NCBI RefSeq assembly: GCF_022867805.1
Contig: NZ_JALIFO010000001.1
Coordinates: 744,001-808,000 of the forward strand
Reading direction: 5' to 3'
Length of the DNA: 64,000 nt
Source of the DNA: Cuneatibacter sp. NSJ-177
GTDB taxonomy: Bacteria; Bacillota; Clostridia; Lachnospirales; Lachnospiraceae
In this document: piece after piece, positions 42,516 to 51,571 of the stretch
Numbering within the stretch: position 1 is the first letter of the stretch
How the letters are laid out: each line of letters begins with the position of its first letter
Program-made: the position numbers and the translations under genes
Notes under the pieces: model-generated
Told to the model about the DNA's origin: nothing
What the model saw: only the letters and a program-made list of their open reading frames with translations
Databases searched by the model: none

Positions 42516-42545
42516 TTGTAAAGATGGGAGGATTCCTGGTATACT
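42516..42545 (+). promoter_or_regulatory. Promoter of the multidomain-protein operon
   Basis: TTGTAA (42516-42521), 18-base spacer, TATACT (42540-42545) with an extended TGG just before the -10. The leader to 42646 is about 95 bases and shows no obvious structure. Confidence 0.65.
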
Positions 42546-42645
42546 ATACCCATCGGGCAATCTGCCGAATTCAGCTTCTATTTGGCGGATTTGTCTGATC
42601 AATAGCTGGCTGCGCCGGAAGGGGCAAAAAGAAAGGGGACGTCGG

Positions 42646-45600
42646 ATGAACCGGAATTGGATTCGGAAAATCCAGGAAGCACTGGAACAGAAGCTAACGG
42701 AAGAGGAGCTTTTGCATTTATTTGGTCTGAGCCGCACGGAGATGCTGAAATTGCTGCGGTCGTCGCATGTCCGCCAGGAGATTCGAAATTTGGCGGAGAT
42801 GCCGCAATATTCCTGCGCCTCGATCCTGGCGTTATGCCGGGAGGGAATGGAGATTCTGGCTCCGGAGCCGCCGGGCGGCTGGCTTCCGCTGCTTTATCTT
42901 CACGGAAAGCACCTGCTTTATCCGGATAATTTTCCAGAAGTTTTAAAAGCCAGCCAGATGCCGGCAGCCCGGTTTTATCTGGAGGTTTTACGGATTTTTC
43001 TGGAGGATGAGCCGGTTTCCCGCGGCTTTTCTCCGATTCTCCATTTTCATAAAGTGGAAAAAAATGAGCTGGCAACCACGGACAATCCCATCGAACACCG
43101 GACCTTTTTGGAAGTCTGCCGGAAGACATGGCTCTTTGAATTCATGCGAATTGGAGCGGAGGTGACGCCGTTCCAGACATTGGGACATATCGCAGGCGTT
43201 CATTATACAGCCATGCACGTGGCCAGGCAATTATCCGCGCTTGGCATTGAGATTGATCTGCCTTTGATTTCGGCGGCGGCCATCGGACATGATATCGGGA
43301 AATTTGGCTGTAAGGAGAAGGAAAACAGCCGCGTGCCCTATCTTCACTACTATTATACGGATCTGTTTTTCAAAATGTATCAGATGCCGGTGATCGGGCA
43401 TATTGCCGCCAATCACTCCACCTGGGACCTGGAGCTGGAAAATCTGTCCGTGGAATCGCTGGTTTTGATTTATGCGGATTTCCGCGTGAAGAGCATCCGC
43501 GAAAACGGAAAAGAACAAATCGTATTTTATTCCCTGGCGGATTCTTTTGACATTATCCTGAATAAGCTGGATAATGTGGATGAAGCTAAACGGGAGCGCT
43601 ACCGCCGTGTTTATGATAAGCTTGCCGATTTTGAAGAGTATATGAGATCTCTTGGCGTGTGCACGGATCTGGACCGGACGGCGGAAAAGCGGCTTCCCCA
43701 GACGGATACGGCCCTTTTGTACGGCGAGCAGATTGTCCAGGCCTATAAATGGGAGGCGATCGCCCACAACATCCGCCTGATGCACGTGTTGAATGTGGAG
43801 AAGACCTTTGCCAATATCCTGGAAGTGGCCCGAAGCGAGAAAGATTGGAAGAACATCCGTTCTTATCTGAATATATTCCAGGAATATTATACCTACACCA
43901 ATCCAAAACAAAAACTTTTAATCATCTCGCTTCTCTACGAGCTTTTGATGCACCGGGAGGGGGACATCCGCTCCCAGGCGGCAAGGCTGATGGGGCAGCT
44001 GATCATTGCCTATGATACCGAGTACCGAAAAGAAATCCCGGACGGCTGGCGCGCTTTCCTTCAGGAGAGCTCCAGTCTGGAGCTGTTCCGGAAATATTTC
44101 AACATTGTGCTGGTGCCGGATCATAAGCTGACCGAACAGCACCGGCGCTGGATGATGCACCGGATGGAAGATTTGGTGGAGGTGGCGCTGCGCGCGGCTA
44201 AGCCGAGCCGGAGGCGGGCCTATTTGGAAATCGTGTTGGAGGCATACCGCGATTTTGAACGGGACGATTTTACGGCGTTTACGATGATCAACGCCGTTCA
44301 GAAGCTGCCTTTCTCTCTGTGCGGAGAGGAAGATTTCCGAATTGTGTTTGCCTTCGTGGAGCATTTTGCAGAGCGAAAGAGTACGGAGATTCAGGTGGCG
44401 GTACTCCGGCTGGCTTATTTTTGCCTGAACCGGGAGCAGGTGCGCCCCTCGGTCCGCGGCTGCTGTGAGCGTCTGTTCCGGCGTGTGCCGGCGCGCTCCG
44501 TGGTCAGTATCCAGTATCTGCGGTATCAGATTGGTAAGCTTTTAGGCCTGGAGCGGGCGGAGTTAACCATCTTGGAGGAGTTTTCGTTCCGAAAAGGGGT
44601 GATTTCTGAGACCTTTTTGGAAAACCTGAAGACGGCGACGCCTTGGATCTGCAAAGAAGTCAACATTGAGTTTCTGCTCTATCTGATTCAGAAAGGCCGA
44701 AACAATCAGCCGCTGCATTCCACGACCCATCTGGGAAACCTGCTGATGGTCAGCGACTGCGACGATGTGAGGCACAGCGCCGGCCGCGCGCTGGTGGAAA
44801 TGTCTGCTTATATTTCCAGAGACCAGTGCAATGAAGTCACGGTGGAGCTGTTCCAGGGACTGGAAAACGGGGGCAGCCAGTTTTCGAAGGATATTCCGGC
44901 GTATCTGGCGGAGCTGATTTTAAGACTCCAGCCGGAGGAGGTGGAAGAACAAATTTTGGCCCTGGAGCAGATGGTGATTCAGAACAATGAACAGGTGGCC
45001 TGCGCGGCATTGGATACCTTGGGGCATCTGGTTCAGAATTACCCGGCTTACCGGGAACGGTTCCATGAGACGAAGCGAGTCTATCAAAACCGCCTGGGAC
45101 GGATCTTAGGGCTACTGCTTAAGGGCATGGCCAACTACCATGAGCGGGTTGCTCAGGAAGCGGTTTATGTCCTGGGAGAATATCTGTTCGGCTCCCCGCT
45201 TTTGAGTGTGGATGAAAAAAGCCAGGTGTTCCGCTTCCTAGCCAAAAAGGCCCTACATATTGTAAAGGACCAGCCGGAAAATCTTCTGAGCTTTTTAATT
45301 CATGCGGCTGCGCTCAATCAGATTTACCGTTTCCTTTCCGACTACCTGTTTCGATATGGAAGTTTTCATATGGCGGAGAATGAAAAGGTGGCTTTTTTCC
45401 CAGGCACCTTTGATCCTTTCTCTTTGAGCCATAAGGGAATCGTGCAGGAAATCCGGGATCTGGGATATGAAGTATACCTTGCGATTGATGAATTCTCCTG
45501 GTCGAAAAAGACGCAGCCGAAACTGGTCTGCCGGAAGATTGCGGCAATGTCAGTGGCGGACGACAACGGGGTGTTTTTATTCCCGGATGACATTCCAATT

Positions 45601-47472
45601 AATATCGCCAATGAAGAGGATTTGAAACTGCTTCGGGAGCTGTTTCCGGGGAAGAATTTGTCCATTGTGGTCGGAAGCGATGTGGTATCCAATGCTTCTG
45701 CCTATAAGAAACCGCCAAGTGAGTTTTCGATTCACCAGTTTCCTCACATTGTGTTCCGCAGGAATATGGGGGACGAGCAGCAGCGGATCGAATATCCGGA
45801 GATTCTGGGGGGCGTGCAGCAGCTGTCCCTGCCGGTTTATCTGGAAGATATCAGTTCCACCAGAATCCGGGAGAGCATTGACCAGAACCGGGATATCTCC
45901 CAGCTGATCGATCCGGTGGTCCAAAGTTATATTTATGAGAACAGTTTGTACCTGAGAGAACCCCAGGATAAACCGGTGATCCGTTCCCAGGATTTGCGCT
46001 GCGAGGTCATCCACCGGCTGACCATTGACTTGGATCGTAAGTTAAACGGAGGGCGTCCGAGGCGAAGATCGGATAAACGGCACCCGAACGAGATGGCGGT
46101 GGTTCTCTGGGATGACGCAGGAGGCCATGAGCCCTTGGCATTCTGCCGTCTGCGGCCGATCTTGCTTCGGGAAATCATGGATGAATTCGGAGATCTGGCT
46201 TTGGCCACCAAAATCCGGGAATTTGCCAGCGGAAAACTGGTCCTGATTACGGAAATTCATTCCCTGGTGGAGAAGCGGACGTCCCTTTTGAGTCAGTGGA
46301 TTTTGACAGAAGCGTTGGCGTACGCCTTGTCCGAAGAATATACGTATTGTATTTACCACGGAACCGGAGGAAAGGATAGCCGGACGGAGGAGCTTTTAAA
46401 AAGGCAGGGCTTCCGCCGGATGGAGCATATGGGAAACGATCTGGTTATGGCGGCCGCGCTCTATGCGCCGACCACTCTGACCGATAATATTGAGACCGTG
46501 TTAAAGGATCCGTTCCAGCGGAATCCCAACGTGATGGAGGTGGTGTTCCGCGCTCATCGCCGGATGCAGGAAGCCCTGACGGAATTCCGGCCGGGCCATC
46601 TGGTGCTGTCTTTCGATTCCCGTGTTATGTATCATCGGATGATTGATAAAATCACCGACGCCAACGGGGTCCCCAATGTGCCGGCGATTCCTCCGCAGCT
46701 GGGGGACAAAATGTGCGTCCCTTTCGGTAAGATGTTCCGCAACTCCGTGGCGCCGAATACGGTGACAAAGGCTCTTTATACCGAGCGTGTCTTCCATGAA
46801 AACATGGATGGCTTTACGATCCAGGAATATCCGAATTATTCGTCGCTTCAGACGCAGATTAAGACGATCCGTTCCTTCCGCCGCGATATCATTCTGGTGG
46901 ACGATCTGCTCCATAAAGGATACCGTCTCCGGGAGCTGGTGCCCTTGCTGCGAAAAGCGGATCTGCATATTGACCGGATTTTGGTCGGAATTTTGACCGC
47001 GCGGGGCCGGGACTTGGCGCAGGCCAACGGACTGAATGCAGACAGTGTGTATTTTATTCCCAATGTGCATTCCTGGCTGGTGGAGTCGACGATGTATCCG
47101 TTCATCGGCGGCGATAGTGTTGCGGGGAGCAGCAGCAATCCGTCGGGTCTTCTGCCTTCAGTGAATCTGATCCTCCCCTATGTGGCGCCCATCTTTTTGA
47201 TGAGGGATTCCCGGGAAGCGGCATACCGCCTGTCCCTCGTGTGCCTGGAAAATGCCAGGGATATTCTGCGGGTGCTGGAGGAAGAATATCAGCAGGAATT
47301 CGGCCGGAACCTGACGCTAAACCGTCTCAGCGAGGCCATTCTCTCCCCGACCTGCCCGGATAAGGGAAAGCATGTGTACTATGACGGAAATCTACCGGCG
47401 TCCAGTTATGTGGAAAACGATATCCGGCAGCTTGTGCGTCTGAGAAATATCACCTGGGAGGAAAAAGTATGA
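42646..47472 (+). CDS. 1608-residue multidomain protein: HD, helical repeats, nucleotidyltransferase, GNAT-like, phosphoribosyltransferase-like
   Basis: Cytoplasmic. Parts seen in order: a helical N-terminus (1-150); an HD-type metal-dependent phosphohydrolase (about 180-300) with His191, His215-Asp216 in GHDIGK, His257 and Asp278; helical repeats resembling HEAT/ARM (about 400-905); an NadD/CoaD-type nucleotidyltransferase (about 912-1100) with FFPGTFDPFSLSHKG (Asp923, His929) and ISSTRIRE (1069-1076); a GNAT-like part (about 1140-1270); and a phosphoribosyltransferase-like part (about 1330-1500) with the PRPP-loop-like DIILVDDLLHKG (Asp1419-Asp1420). The catalytic motifs of the HD and nucleotidyltransferase parts look intact. 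The stop overlaps the next gene by four bases. I know of no characterised protein with this architecture; a role in making or recycling a nucleotide compound is inferred. Confidence 0.8.
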   Translation: MNRNWIRKIQEALEQKLTEEELLHLFGLSRTEMLKLLRSSHVRQEIRNLAEMPQYSCASILALCREGMEILAPEPPGGWLPLLYLHGKHLLYPDNFPEVLKASQMPAARFYLEVLRIFLEDEPVSRGFSPILHFHKVEKNELATTDNPIEHRTFLEVCRKTWLFEFMRIGAEVTPFQTLGHIAGVHYTAMHVARQLSALGIEIDLPLISAAAIGHDIGKFGCKEKENSRVPYLHYYYTDLFFKMYQMPVIGHIAANHSTWDLELENLSVESLVLIYADFRVKSIRENGKEQIVFYSLADSFDIILNKLDNVDEAKRERYRRVYDKLADFEEYMRSLGVCTDLDRTAEKRLPQTDTALLYGEQIVQAYKWEAIAHNIRLMHVLNVEKTFANILEVARSEKDWKNIRSYLNIFQEYYTYTNPKQKLLIISLLYELLMHREGDIRSQAARLMGQLIIAYDTEYRKEIPDGWRAFLQESSSLELFRKYFNIVLVPDHKLTEQHRRWMMHRMEDLVEVALRAAKPSRRRAYLEIVLEAYRDFERDDFTAFTMINAVQKLPFSLCGEEDFRIVFAFVEHFAERKSTEIQVAVLRLAYFCLNREQVRPSVRGCCERLFRRVPARSVVSIQYLRYQIGKLLGLERAELTILEEFSFRKGVISETFLENLKTATPWICKEVNIEFLLYLIQKGRNNQPLHSTTHLGNLLMVSDCDDVRHSAGRALVEMSAYISRDQCNEVTVELFQGLENGGSQFSKDIPAYLAELILRLQPEEVEEQILALEQMVIQNNEQVACAALDTLGHLVQNYPAYRERFHETKRVYQNRLGRILGLLLKGMANYHERVAQEAVYVLGEYLFGSPLLSVDEKSQVFRFLAKKALHIVKDQPENLLSFLIHAAALNQIYRFLSDYLFRYGSFHMAENEKVAFFPGTFDPFSLSHKGIVQEIRDLGYEVYLAIDEFSWSKKTQPKLVCRKIAAMSVADDNGVFLFPDDIPINIANEEDLKLLRELFPGKNLSIVVGSDVVSNASAYKKPPSEFSIHQFPHIVFRRNMGDEQQRIEYPEILGGVQQLSLPVYLEDISSTRIRESIDQNRDISQLIDPVVQSYIYENSLYLREPQDKPVIRSQDLRCEVIHRLTIDLDRKLNGGRPRRRSDKRHPNEMAVVLWDDAGGHEPLAFCRLRPILLREIMDEFGDLALATKIREFASGKLVLITEIHSLVEKRTSLLSQWILTEALAYALSEEYTYCIYHGTGGKDSRTEELLKRQGFRRMEHMGNDLVMAAALYAPTTLTDNIETVLKDPFQRNPNVMEVVFRAHRRMQEALTEFRPGHLVLSFDSRVMYHRMIDKITDANGVPNVPAIPPQLGDKMCVPFGKMFRNSVAPNTVTKALYTERVFHENMDGFTIQEYPNYSSLQTQIKTIRSFRRDIILVDDLLHKGYRLRELVPLLRKADLHIDRILVGILTARGRDLAQANGLNADSVYFIPNVHSWLVESTMYPFIGGDSVAGSSSNPSGLLPSVNLILPYVAPIFLMRDSREAAYRLSLVCLENARDILRVLEEEYQQEFGRNLTLNRLSEAILSPTCPDKGKHVYYDGNLPASSYVENDIRQLVRLRNITWEEKV

Positions 47473-48443
47473 AACGGTTGAGCGATCTGTTCCGTCCCGG
47501 CTGCGGCGAAGATTTCTTTCAAATCGGCGGCCCGGAATACTTCCGGTTTATGGAAAAAAAGAAAAAACGCCTCCATCTGTTTGCCCTGGGAGATGTGGGG
47601 GGAACGCTTTTGATGGGGCTGAAATTGTTGGGCGGGGATTCGCTGTCTGAAATCGGCATCTATGATATCCGGGATCCGATGGCAGCCCGCTGGGAGATCG
47701 AGATGAATCAGGTCCGGGAGGGGGACGGCAGCCGCCGTTTCCCTCCGGTTCGTGTGTTGCAAAGAACGGAATTGTTTGATTGTGATGTCTTTTTGTTCTG
47801 CGCTTCCCTCGGCGTGCCTCCGGTGGGAGCGGATGTAGGGGACGTGCGGATGGCCCAGTACCAGGCCAATGCTGGGTTGATGCGGGAAATCGCAGGCGAG
47901 GCGGCGGACAGCGGATTTTCCGGGCTGTTTGCCGTGGTTTCCGACCCGGTGGATCCGCTGTGCCGGACGGCTGCCGCGGCAGGGCTGGCGGCGGAGCAGG
48001 TCAAAGGCTTTGGTCTCGGCGTCATGAATGCGCGCGCCGCTTATTTTGCAGAGCGCGATCCCCGTTTTTCCTCGTATTTGACGGAGGGCGCCATTTTTGG
48101 TCCTCATGGAGAGGATCTGGTCGTCGCCAACAGTCTTTCCTCTTATGATGATACCCTTTCAAAAGAGCTGACGTCTCTTGCGGTATCCGCCAATTTGGAA
48201 GTGCGGAAATTGGGCTATAAGCCTTATCTGGCCCCGGCGCTTTCATCCGGAGCGCTTTCGATTCTGGCGGCTGTGGAGGGGCGGGCGCAATTCAGCTCCA
48301 CCTCTTTCGGCGGGGTATTCTTCGGTTCCAGGAACCGGCTGACTGAGAAGGGAATTCTGGTGGAAAATCCGTTTTTACCGGAGCCGTTGTTTGACCGGCT
48401 TATGACGGCTTATCGGAATTTAAAGGAGATGAACTGCCTATGA
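47469..48443 (+). CDS. Diverged lactate/malate dehydrogenase-family protein
   Basis: 324 residues. An NAD-binding Rossmann start (LFALGDVGGTLLMGLKLLGG, acidic residue in IYDIRD) and the overall LDH/MDH pattern are visible. The catalytic His region is kept (IFGPHGED), but other family residues differ: canonical NPVD reads DPVD, the relay Asp of LDxxR appears replaced (VMNAR), and the substrate-loop arginine (PRKPG) is absent. It therefore probably acts on something other than lactate or malate, or binds a nucleotide without this reaction. It is joined to both neighbours by four-base overlaps (ATGA). Confidence 0.75.
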   Translation: MKRLSDLFRPGCGEDFFQIGGPEYFRFMEKKKKRLHLFALGDVGGTLLMGLKLLGGDSLSEIGIYDIRDPMAARWEIEMNQVREGDGSRRFPPVRVLQRTELFDCDVFLFCASLGVPPVGADVGDVRMAQYQANAGLMREIAGEAADSGFSGLFAVVSDPVDPLCRTAAAAGLAAEQVKGFGLGVMNARAAYFAERDPRFSSYLTEGAIFGPHGEDLVVANSLSSYDDTLSKELTSLAVSANLEVRKLGYKPYLAPALSSGALSILAAVEGRAQFSSTSFGGVFFGSRNRLTEKGILVENPFLPEPLFDRLMTAYRNLKEMNCL

Positions 48444-49537
48444 ACCGGATCGAAATTATCTGTCCGGCGGAGCGGCCGGAAGCCGTATCTCCCCGCCTGC
48501 GGGATATATTGCGGCGCGCGCTGCGGCCGGACGGCAATTATACCTGGCGGTTTCGGGCGGAAGAGCTGGAACAGATTACCGGTTCCCGCCTTTTGTTTGT
48601 GATCTCCTTGGATGAGGCGGGCATGAATCTCGAATACACCAGGATGCTTGCCAAAATTCGCCTATGCCCCCAGCTGTTTGAAGGCGCGGTGGGCGGAGTG
48701 ATCGTGGACGGCGTGCATGAAATCTATACAAAAAGCACGGCCAGGGATCTGGTCTTTGCAGCCAATCAAGCGGGCTGCGCTTTTCCTGGTAAATCCTTGG
48801 TGGAGGCCACCGGATCCCTGCAGAATTTTCGGATTCAGGCCAGGAACCGGGGGGTGGACTGGACGGAGGCCTATCGTTTGGCTGTGAAGGAGCTGGCGGA
48901 GAATATCTGTTCATACCGGGCTCCCCGGTATGACAAGCCGAACCTTTTGGTGCTCCACGCCAGCCATTTTCATACGTCCAATACCTGGACCTTTTGGGAG
49001 ATGGTAAAGCCGGGGCTTGCCGGAGTTGAGGTGAAGGAGATTTCGCTGAGGAACGGAAAGATCTTTGACTGCACGGGCTGCCCTTATAAGATGTGCATGC
49101 ACTTCAGTGAGAAAGGCAGCTGTTATTACGGCGGATCCATGGTGGAGGAGGTTTACCCGGCCATTCAGGAATGCAGCGGCCTTCTTTTGCTCTGTCCCAA
49201 TTACAATGATGCGGTCAGCGCAAATATCGCGGCTTTTATCAACCGCCTGACTTCGCTGTTCCGAAAAAAACCTTTTTATGAAAAGTATATGTTCGGGATT
49301 GTGGTATCCGGGTACAGCGGCGGGGATATCGTGGCCAGCCAGCTGATCAGCGGCCTGAATATGAACAAGGCCTTCCTCCTGCCTCCCCGGTTTGCCGTGC
49401 TGGAGACAGCCAATGAGCCGGGCAGTATCCGCGAGATTCCGGGAATCGAAGAGAGGGCGTCGCATTTTGCGGCCCATATCTGCAAGGTCCTGGCGGGGAT
49501 GGAAGCGGAACCGGATCACGGGCACTTGACAAAATAG
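48440..49537 (+). CDS. Flavodoxin-fold NAD(P)H:FMN reductase-like protein with four clustered cysteines
   Basis: 365 residues. The N-terminal 155 residues are not recognised. From about 165 the fold is that of NADPH-dependent FMN reductases and iron-sulfur flavoproteins (NLLVLHASHFHTSNTWTFW; LLLLCPNYNDAVSANIAAF). Cys211, Cys214, Cys219 and Cys228 form a compact set that could hold an Fe-S cluster. A redox role with FMN is likely. It closes the three-gene operon, and the -35 box of ssrA lies within its last codons. Confidence 0.75.
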   Translation: MNRIEIICPAERPEAVSPRLRDILRRALRPDGNYTWRFRAEELEQITGSRLLFVISLDEAGMNLEYTRMLAKIRLCPQLFEGAVGGVIVDGVHEIYTKSTARDLVFAANQAGCAFPGKSLVEATGSLQNFRIQARNRGVDWTEAYRLAVKELAENICSYRAPRYDKPNLLVLHASHFHTSNTWTFWEMVKPGLAGVEVKEISLRNGKIFDCTGCPYKMCMHFSEKGSCYYGGSMVEEVYPAIQECSGLLLLCPNYNDAVSANIAAFINRLTSLFRKKPFYEKYMFGIVVSGYSGGDIVASQLISGLNMNKAFLLPPRFAVLETANEPGSIREIPGIEERASHFAAHICKVLAGMEAEPDHGHLTK

Positions 49538-49554
49538 TTTTTTTTCTATATAAT
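49526..49554 (+). promoter_or_regulatory. Promoter of ssrA
   Basis: Full consensus: TTGACA (49526-49531), 17-base spacer, TATAAT (49549-49554). The -35 is embedded in the last codons of the flavodoxin-fold gene. Confidence 0.85.
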
Positions 49555-49586
49555 ATAGCAGACTACTAACTTTTCGTTAAAAACCA

Positions 49587-49933
49587 GGGGTTGTACTGGT
49601 TTCGACGGGGGTTTAGAAGCTCAGATAGCCATCCGCGGACCGTGACCGCGTATCAAAACGGAAAACCTAAATATAAACGCAGACGATCAGTTAGCGTACG
49701 CAGCCTAAGTGCTGCTGTCGGACTTCGGTTGCTCACATCCGGAATCACCGGCATCATGAACTGTGAGGCACTGTTTCCCCTAAGCTTTGCCGGGAAATAA
49801 GTATTGATGAAGCTACTAAAGGGAAGAGCCTGCTGCCGGGCGCTTTCTGGAGGGAATGAAAAAGCGGTGGCTGTGATGGGAGAAGTCTAAGTGGAAGGGC
49901 CTTCGGACAGGGGTTCGATTCCCCTCAGCTCCA
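49587..49933 (+). ncRNA. ssrA: Transfer-messenger RNA (tmRNA)
   Basis: About 347 bases. Rescues stalled ribosomes by adding a degradation tag. The 5' end GGGGTTG pairs with the 3' CAGCTCC to form the acceptor stem, GGTTTCGACGGGG is the universal 5' tmRNA sequence, and GGGTTCGATTCCCC is the T-loop region. The tag frame ends at TAA 49706-49708 and reads ...ADDQLAYAA; its resume codon upstream is not certain. CCA is not encoded. About 25 bases between the promoter start site and 49587 would be removed by RNase P. Confidence 0.95.
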
Positions 49934-49934
49934 T

Positions 49935-49964
49935 AAAAAACCGGCGCGGATGCGCCGGTTTTTT
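49935..49964. terminator. Terminator of ssrA, usable from both strands
   Basis: AAAAAACCGGCGC (49935-49947), loop GGAT, GCGCCGGTTTTTT (49952-49964). Confidence 0.92.
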
Positions 49965-49982
49965 GTTTCTTTCCAATGATAT

Positions 49983-51191
49983 TCAGCGGGCCTCCGCCCA
50001 AAGCCGGATATCCCGTTCGACACATACGTTCAGACCACATTTTCCGGCCGGTTTCAGATCATATTTGATGTAAAGTTCTGCAAACATTTCTTTGACTGCC
50101 CGATAGTAATCCACATCCGGCGTTTTCATAGAACCCATAACCGGTTTCCCAAAGGGCATCCAGATGGACGCACTTGGAATGATTCCTCTCTCAGCCAGGT
50201 AAGTCGCGCCTTCCCGGAGGGTATCCAAAGGTTCCAGTCCAATAATAAAATTGGAAAAGGCTTTGCCTGGTCCATATTTTTCTGCGATATAGGTAAGGGC
50301 ATCCAAATGCCTTTGCTTTGTTGTGAATTCCCGTTTGCCAGGAGTAATAACGGTAGCACGCTGATCGTCCCAGACCTCTAGACTGCATGCGATCCGGTCG
50401 GCTCCCAATGCAAAATATCGGTCGATTACATCCTGTTTATCCGGAGGCGTAATATAGAGGAGAATTTCTCCTTTGATGTTTTGTCTCCCAACTTGGTTAT
50501 CCAAGGCAGTTAGATAGCGGGTAATATGTTCTTCTTCCGCCTTTGCCTGGAAGGTAGAACCGCCGGTTACCTGGATACTGTCTACTCCGTCGTTTTCTAT
50601 CGCATATTTCACTACTTCCGCCACATCCTCGGGAGATGGGATAAACGGCATTTTTTTCTTCTTTTGGGCCAGGGCTTCGTATTGCCCTCCGGAAAAACAA
50701 TACTGACAAGATTTCCCAGCTATCGCATATTCACAGGGCCAGAGGCATTGAAAGGCAACCCAGTCGCAGCCCTGGAGCACTGCATTCCCGGAAAAAGGCA
50801 TGCCGGAAGACGTTTTCTGCTGATAAAATTTGGTTCCCGGCAAAAAATGCACAGGACACACTTGTTCTTTCTGATAAAAAAGAATCGGATCTTCGCCTTC
50901 CAGAGAAATCCGGAAATCTGTCGTCATGTCGTTCATATATTTGAACAGCTTCAGATTATCCCAGGAAAACATAGAAGACAGCGTGCTTAAATGAAACCCC
51001 AAATCGGTCGCCATGACAATGGTTTCATCCGGAAGTTTCAAACAGTTGCAGGTTAAAGCATTGGGATAGATTCGGTAATCCCTCCCCAATTTTTTATAAA
51101 CATCTTGGTCGATTTTCAGTCCGCGGCTGATGAGCAGACACTTCAATTCCACTGAGTCTACGTCGAACTGTGCAAAACGATATCGCTCCAT
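49983..51191 (-). CDS. Radical SAM protein with unusual cysteine spacing
   Basis: 402 residues. Cysteines CLWPCEYAIAGKSCQYC (about 148-164) precede the SAM-binding-like VTGGSTFQ, and later segments (LYITPPDKQDVIDRYFALG, IACSLEVWDD, SNFIIGLEPLDTLREG) fit a radical SAM barrel. The usual CxxxCxxC spacing is absent: the set reads C-x3-C-x8-C-x2-C, so the cluster ligands are probably Cx8Cx2C. The chemistry is unknown. AGGAGG precedes the ATG, with an extended -10 (TGGTATGAT) upstream. Base composition looks lower in GC than its neighbours, which may mean transfer. It is divergent from a TRAP QM pair. Confidence 0.75.
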   Translation of the reverse strand: MERYRFAQFDVDSVELKCLLISRGLKIDQDVYKKLGRDYRIYPNALTCNCLKLPDETIVMATDLGFHLSTLSSMFSWDNLKLFKYMNDMTTDFRISLEGEDPILFYQKEQVCPVHFLPGTKFYQQKTSSGMPFSGNAVLQGCDWVAFQCLWPCEYAIAGKSCQYCFSGGQYEALAQKKKKMPFIPSPEDVAEVVKYAIENDGVDSIQVTGGSTFQAKAEEEHITRYLTALDNQVGRQNIKGEILLYITPPDKQDVIDRYFALGADRIACSLEVWDDQRATVITPGKREFTTKQRHLDALTYIAEKYGPGKAFSNFIIGLEPLDTLREGATYLAERGIIPSASIWMPFGKPVMGSMKTPDVDYYRAVKEMFAELYIKYDLKPAGKCGLNVCVERDIRLWAEAR

Positions 51192-51571
51192 CTCGATTTC
51201 CTCCTTAGACAGGCGCTTCTGATATTTGGTTCTTCATTTGCCGGATTTTACCTATTGTTATAAATCATACCATAAACTATATTTTTTTTCTATCTTTTAG
51301 AGCGGAAAATAAAAAGGCTGAAATGCCAATAGCTCAAGACAGACATTTTAAAATAGTATGAACTAATAGGATAGGGCAATCACATTTGATCCGATTCCCC
51401 ATGAATGAAATGAAAGAGATGTTAATTTTATAAACACTTCTTTTAATCATATCTTTTCTGTAAAAATCAAACTTGACAAACATCTTGTTATCTCACTATA
51501 CTAATCCCCGTTCTGCGCTGCGGCCGGTTTCGACAGGCTTTGCCTCGCGGATGAAGAAAGGAGATCCTAAG
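51192..51571. other. Divergent intergenic region, radical SAM gene and TRAP QM
   Basis: About 380 AT-rich bases. Holds the radical SAM Shine-Dalgarno and its extended -10 (minus strand, 51264-51272), an AT-rich centre without visible content, and the TRAP promoter at 51473-51502. No gene is recognised. Confidence 0.7.
51473..51502 (+). promoter_or_regulatory. Promoter of the third TRAP locus
   Basis: TTGACA (51473-51478), 18-base spacer, TATACT (51497-51502). AACA-TCT-TGTT, a small dyad, lies directly after the -35. Confidence 0.7.

Noticed and set aside
45397-45930. Separate nadD gene fused by assembly error into the large frame
   Set aside because: The frame is continuous for 1608 codons without a start signal or gap at the domain border, and domains follow on both sides, so one fused gene is the simpler reading.
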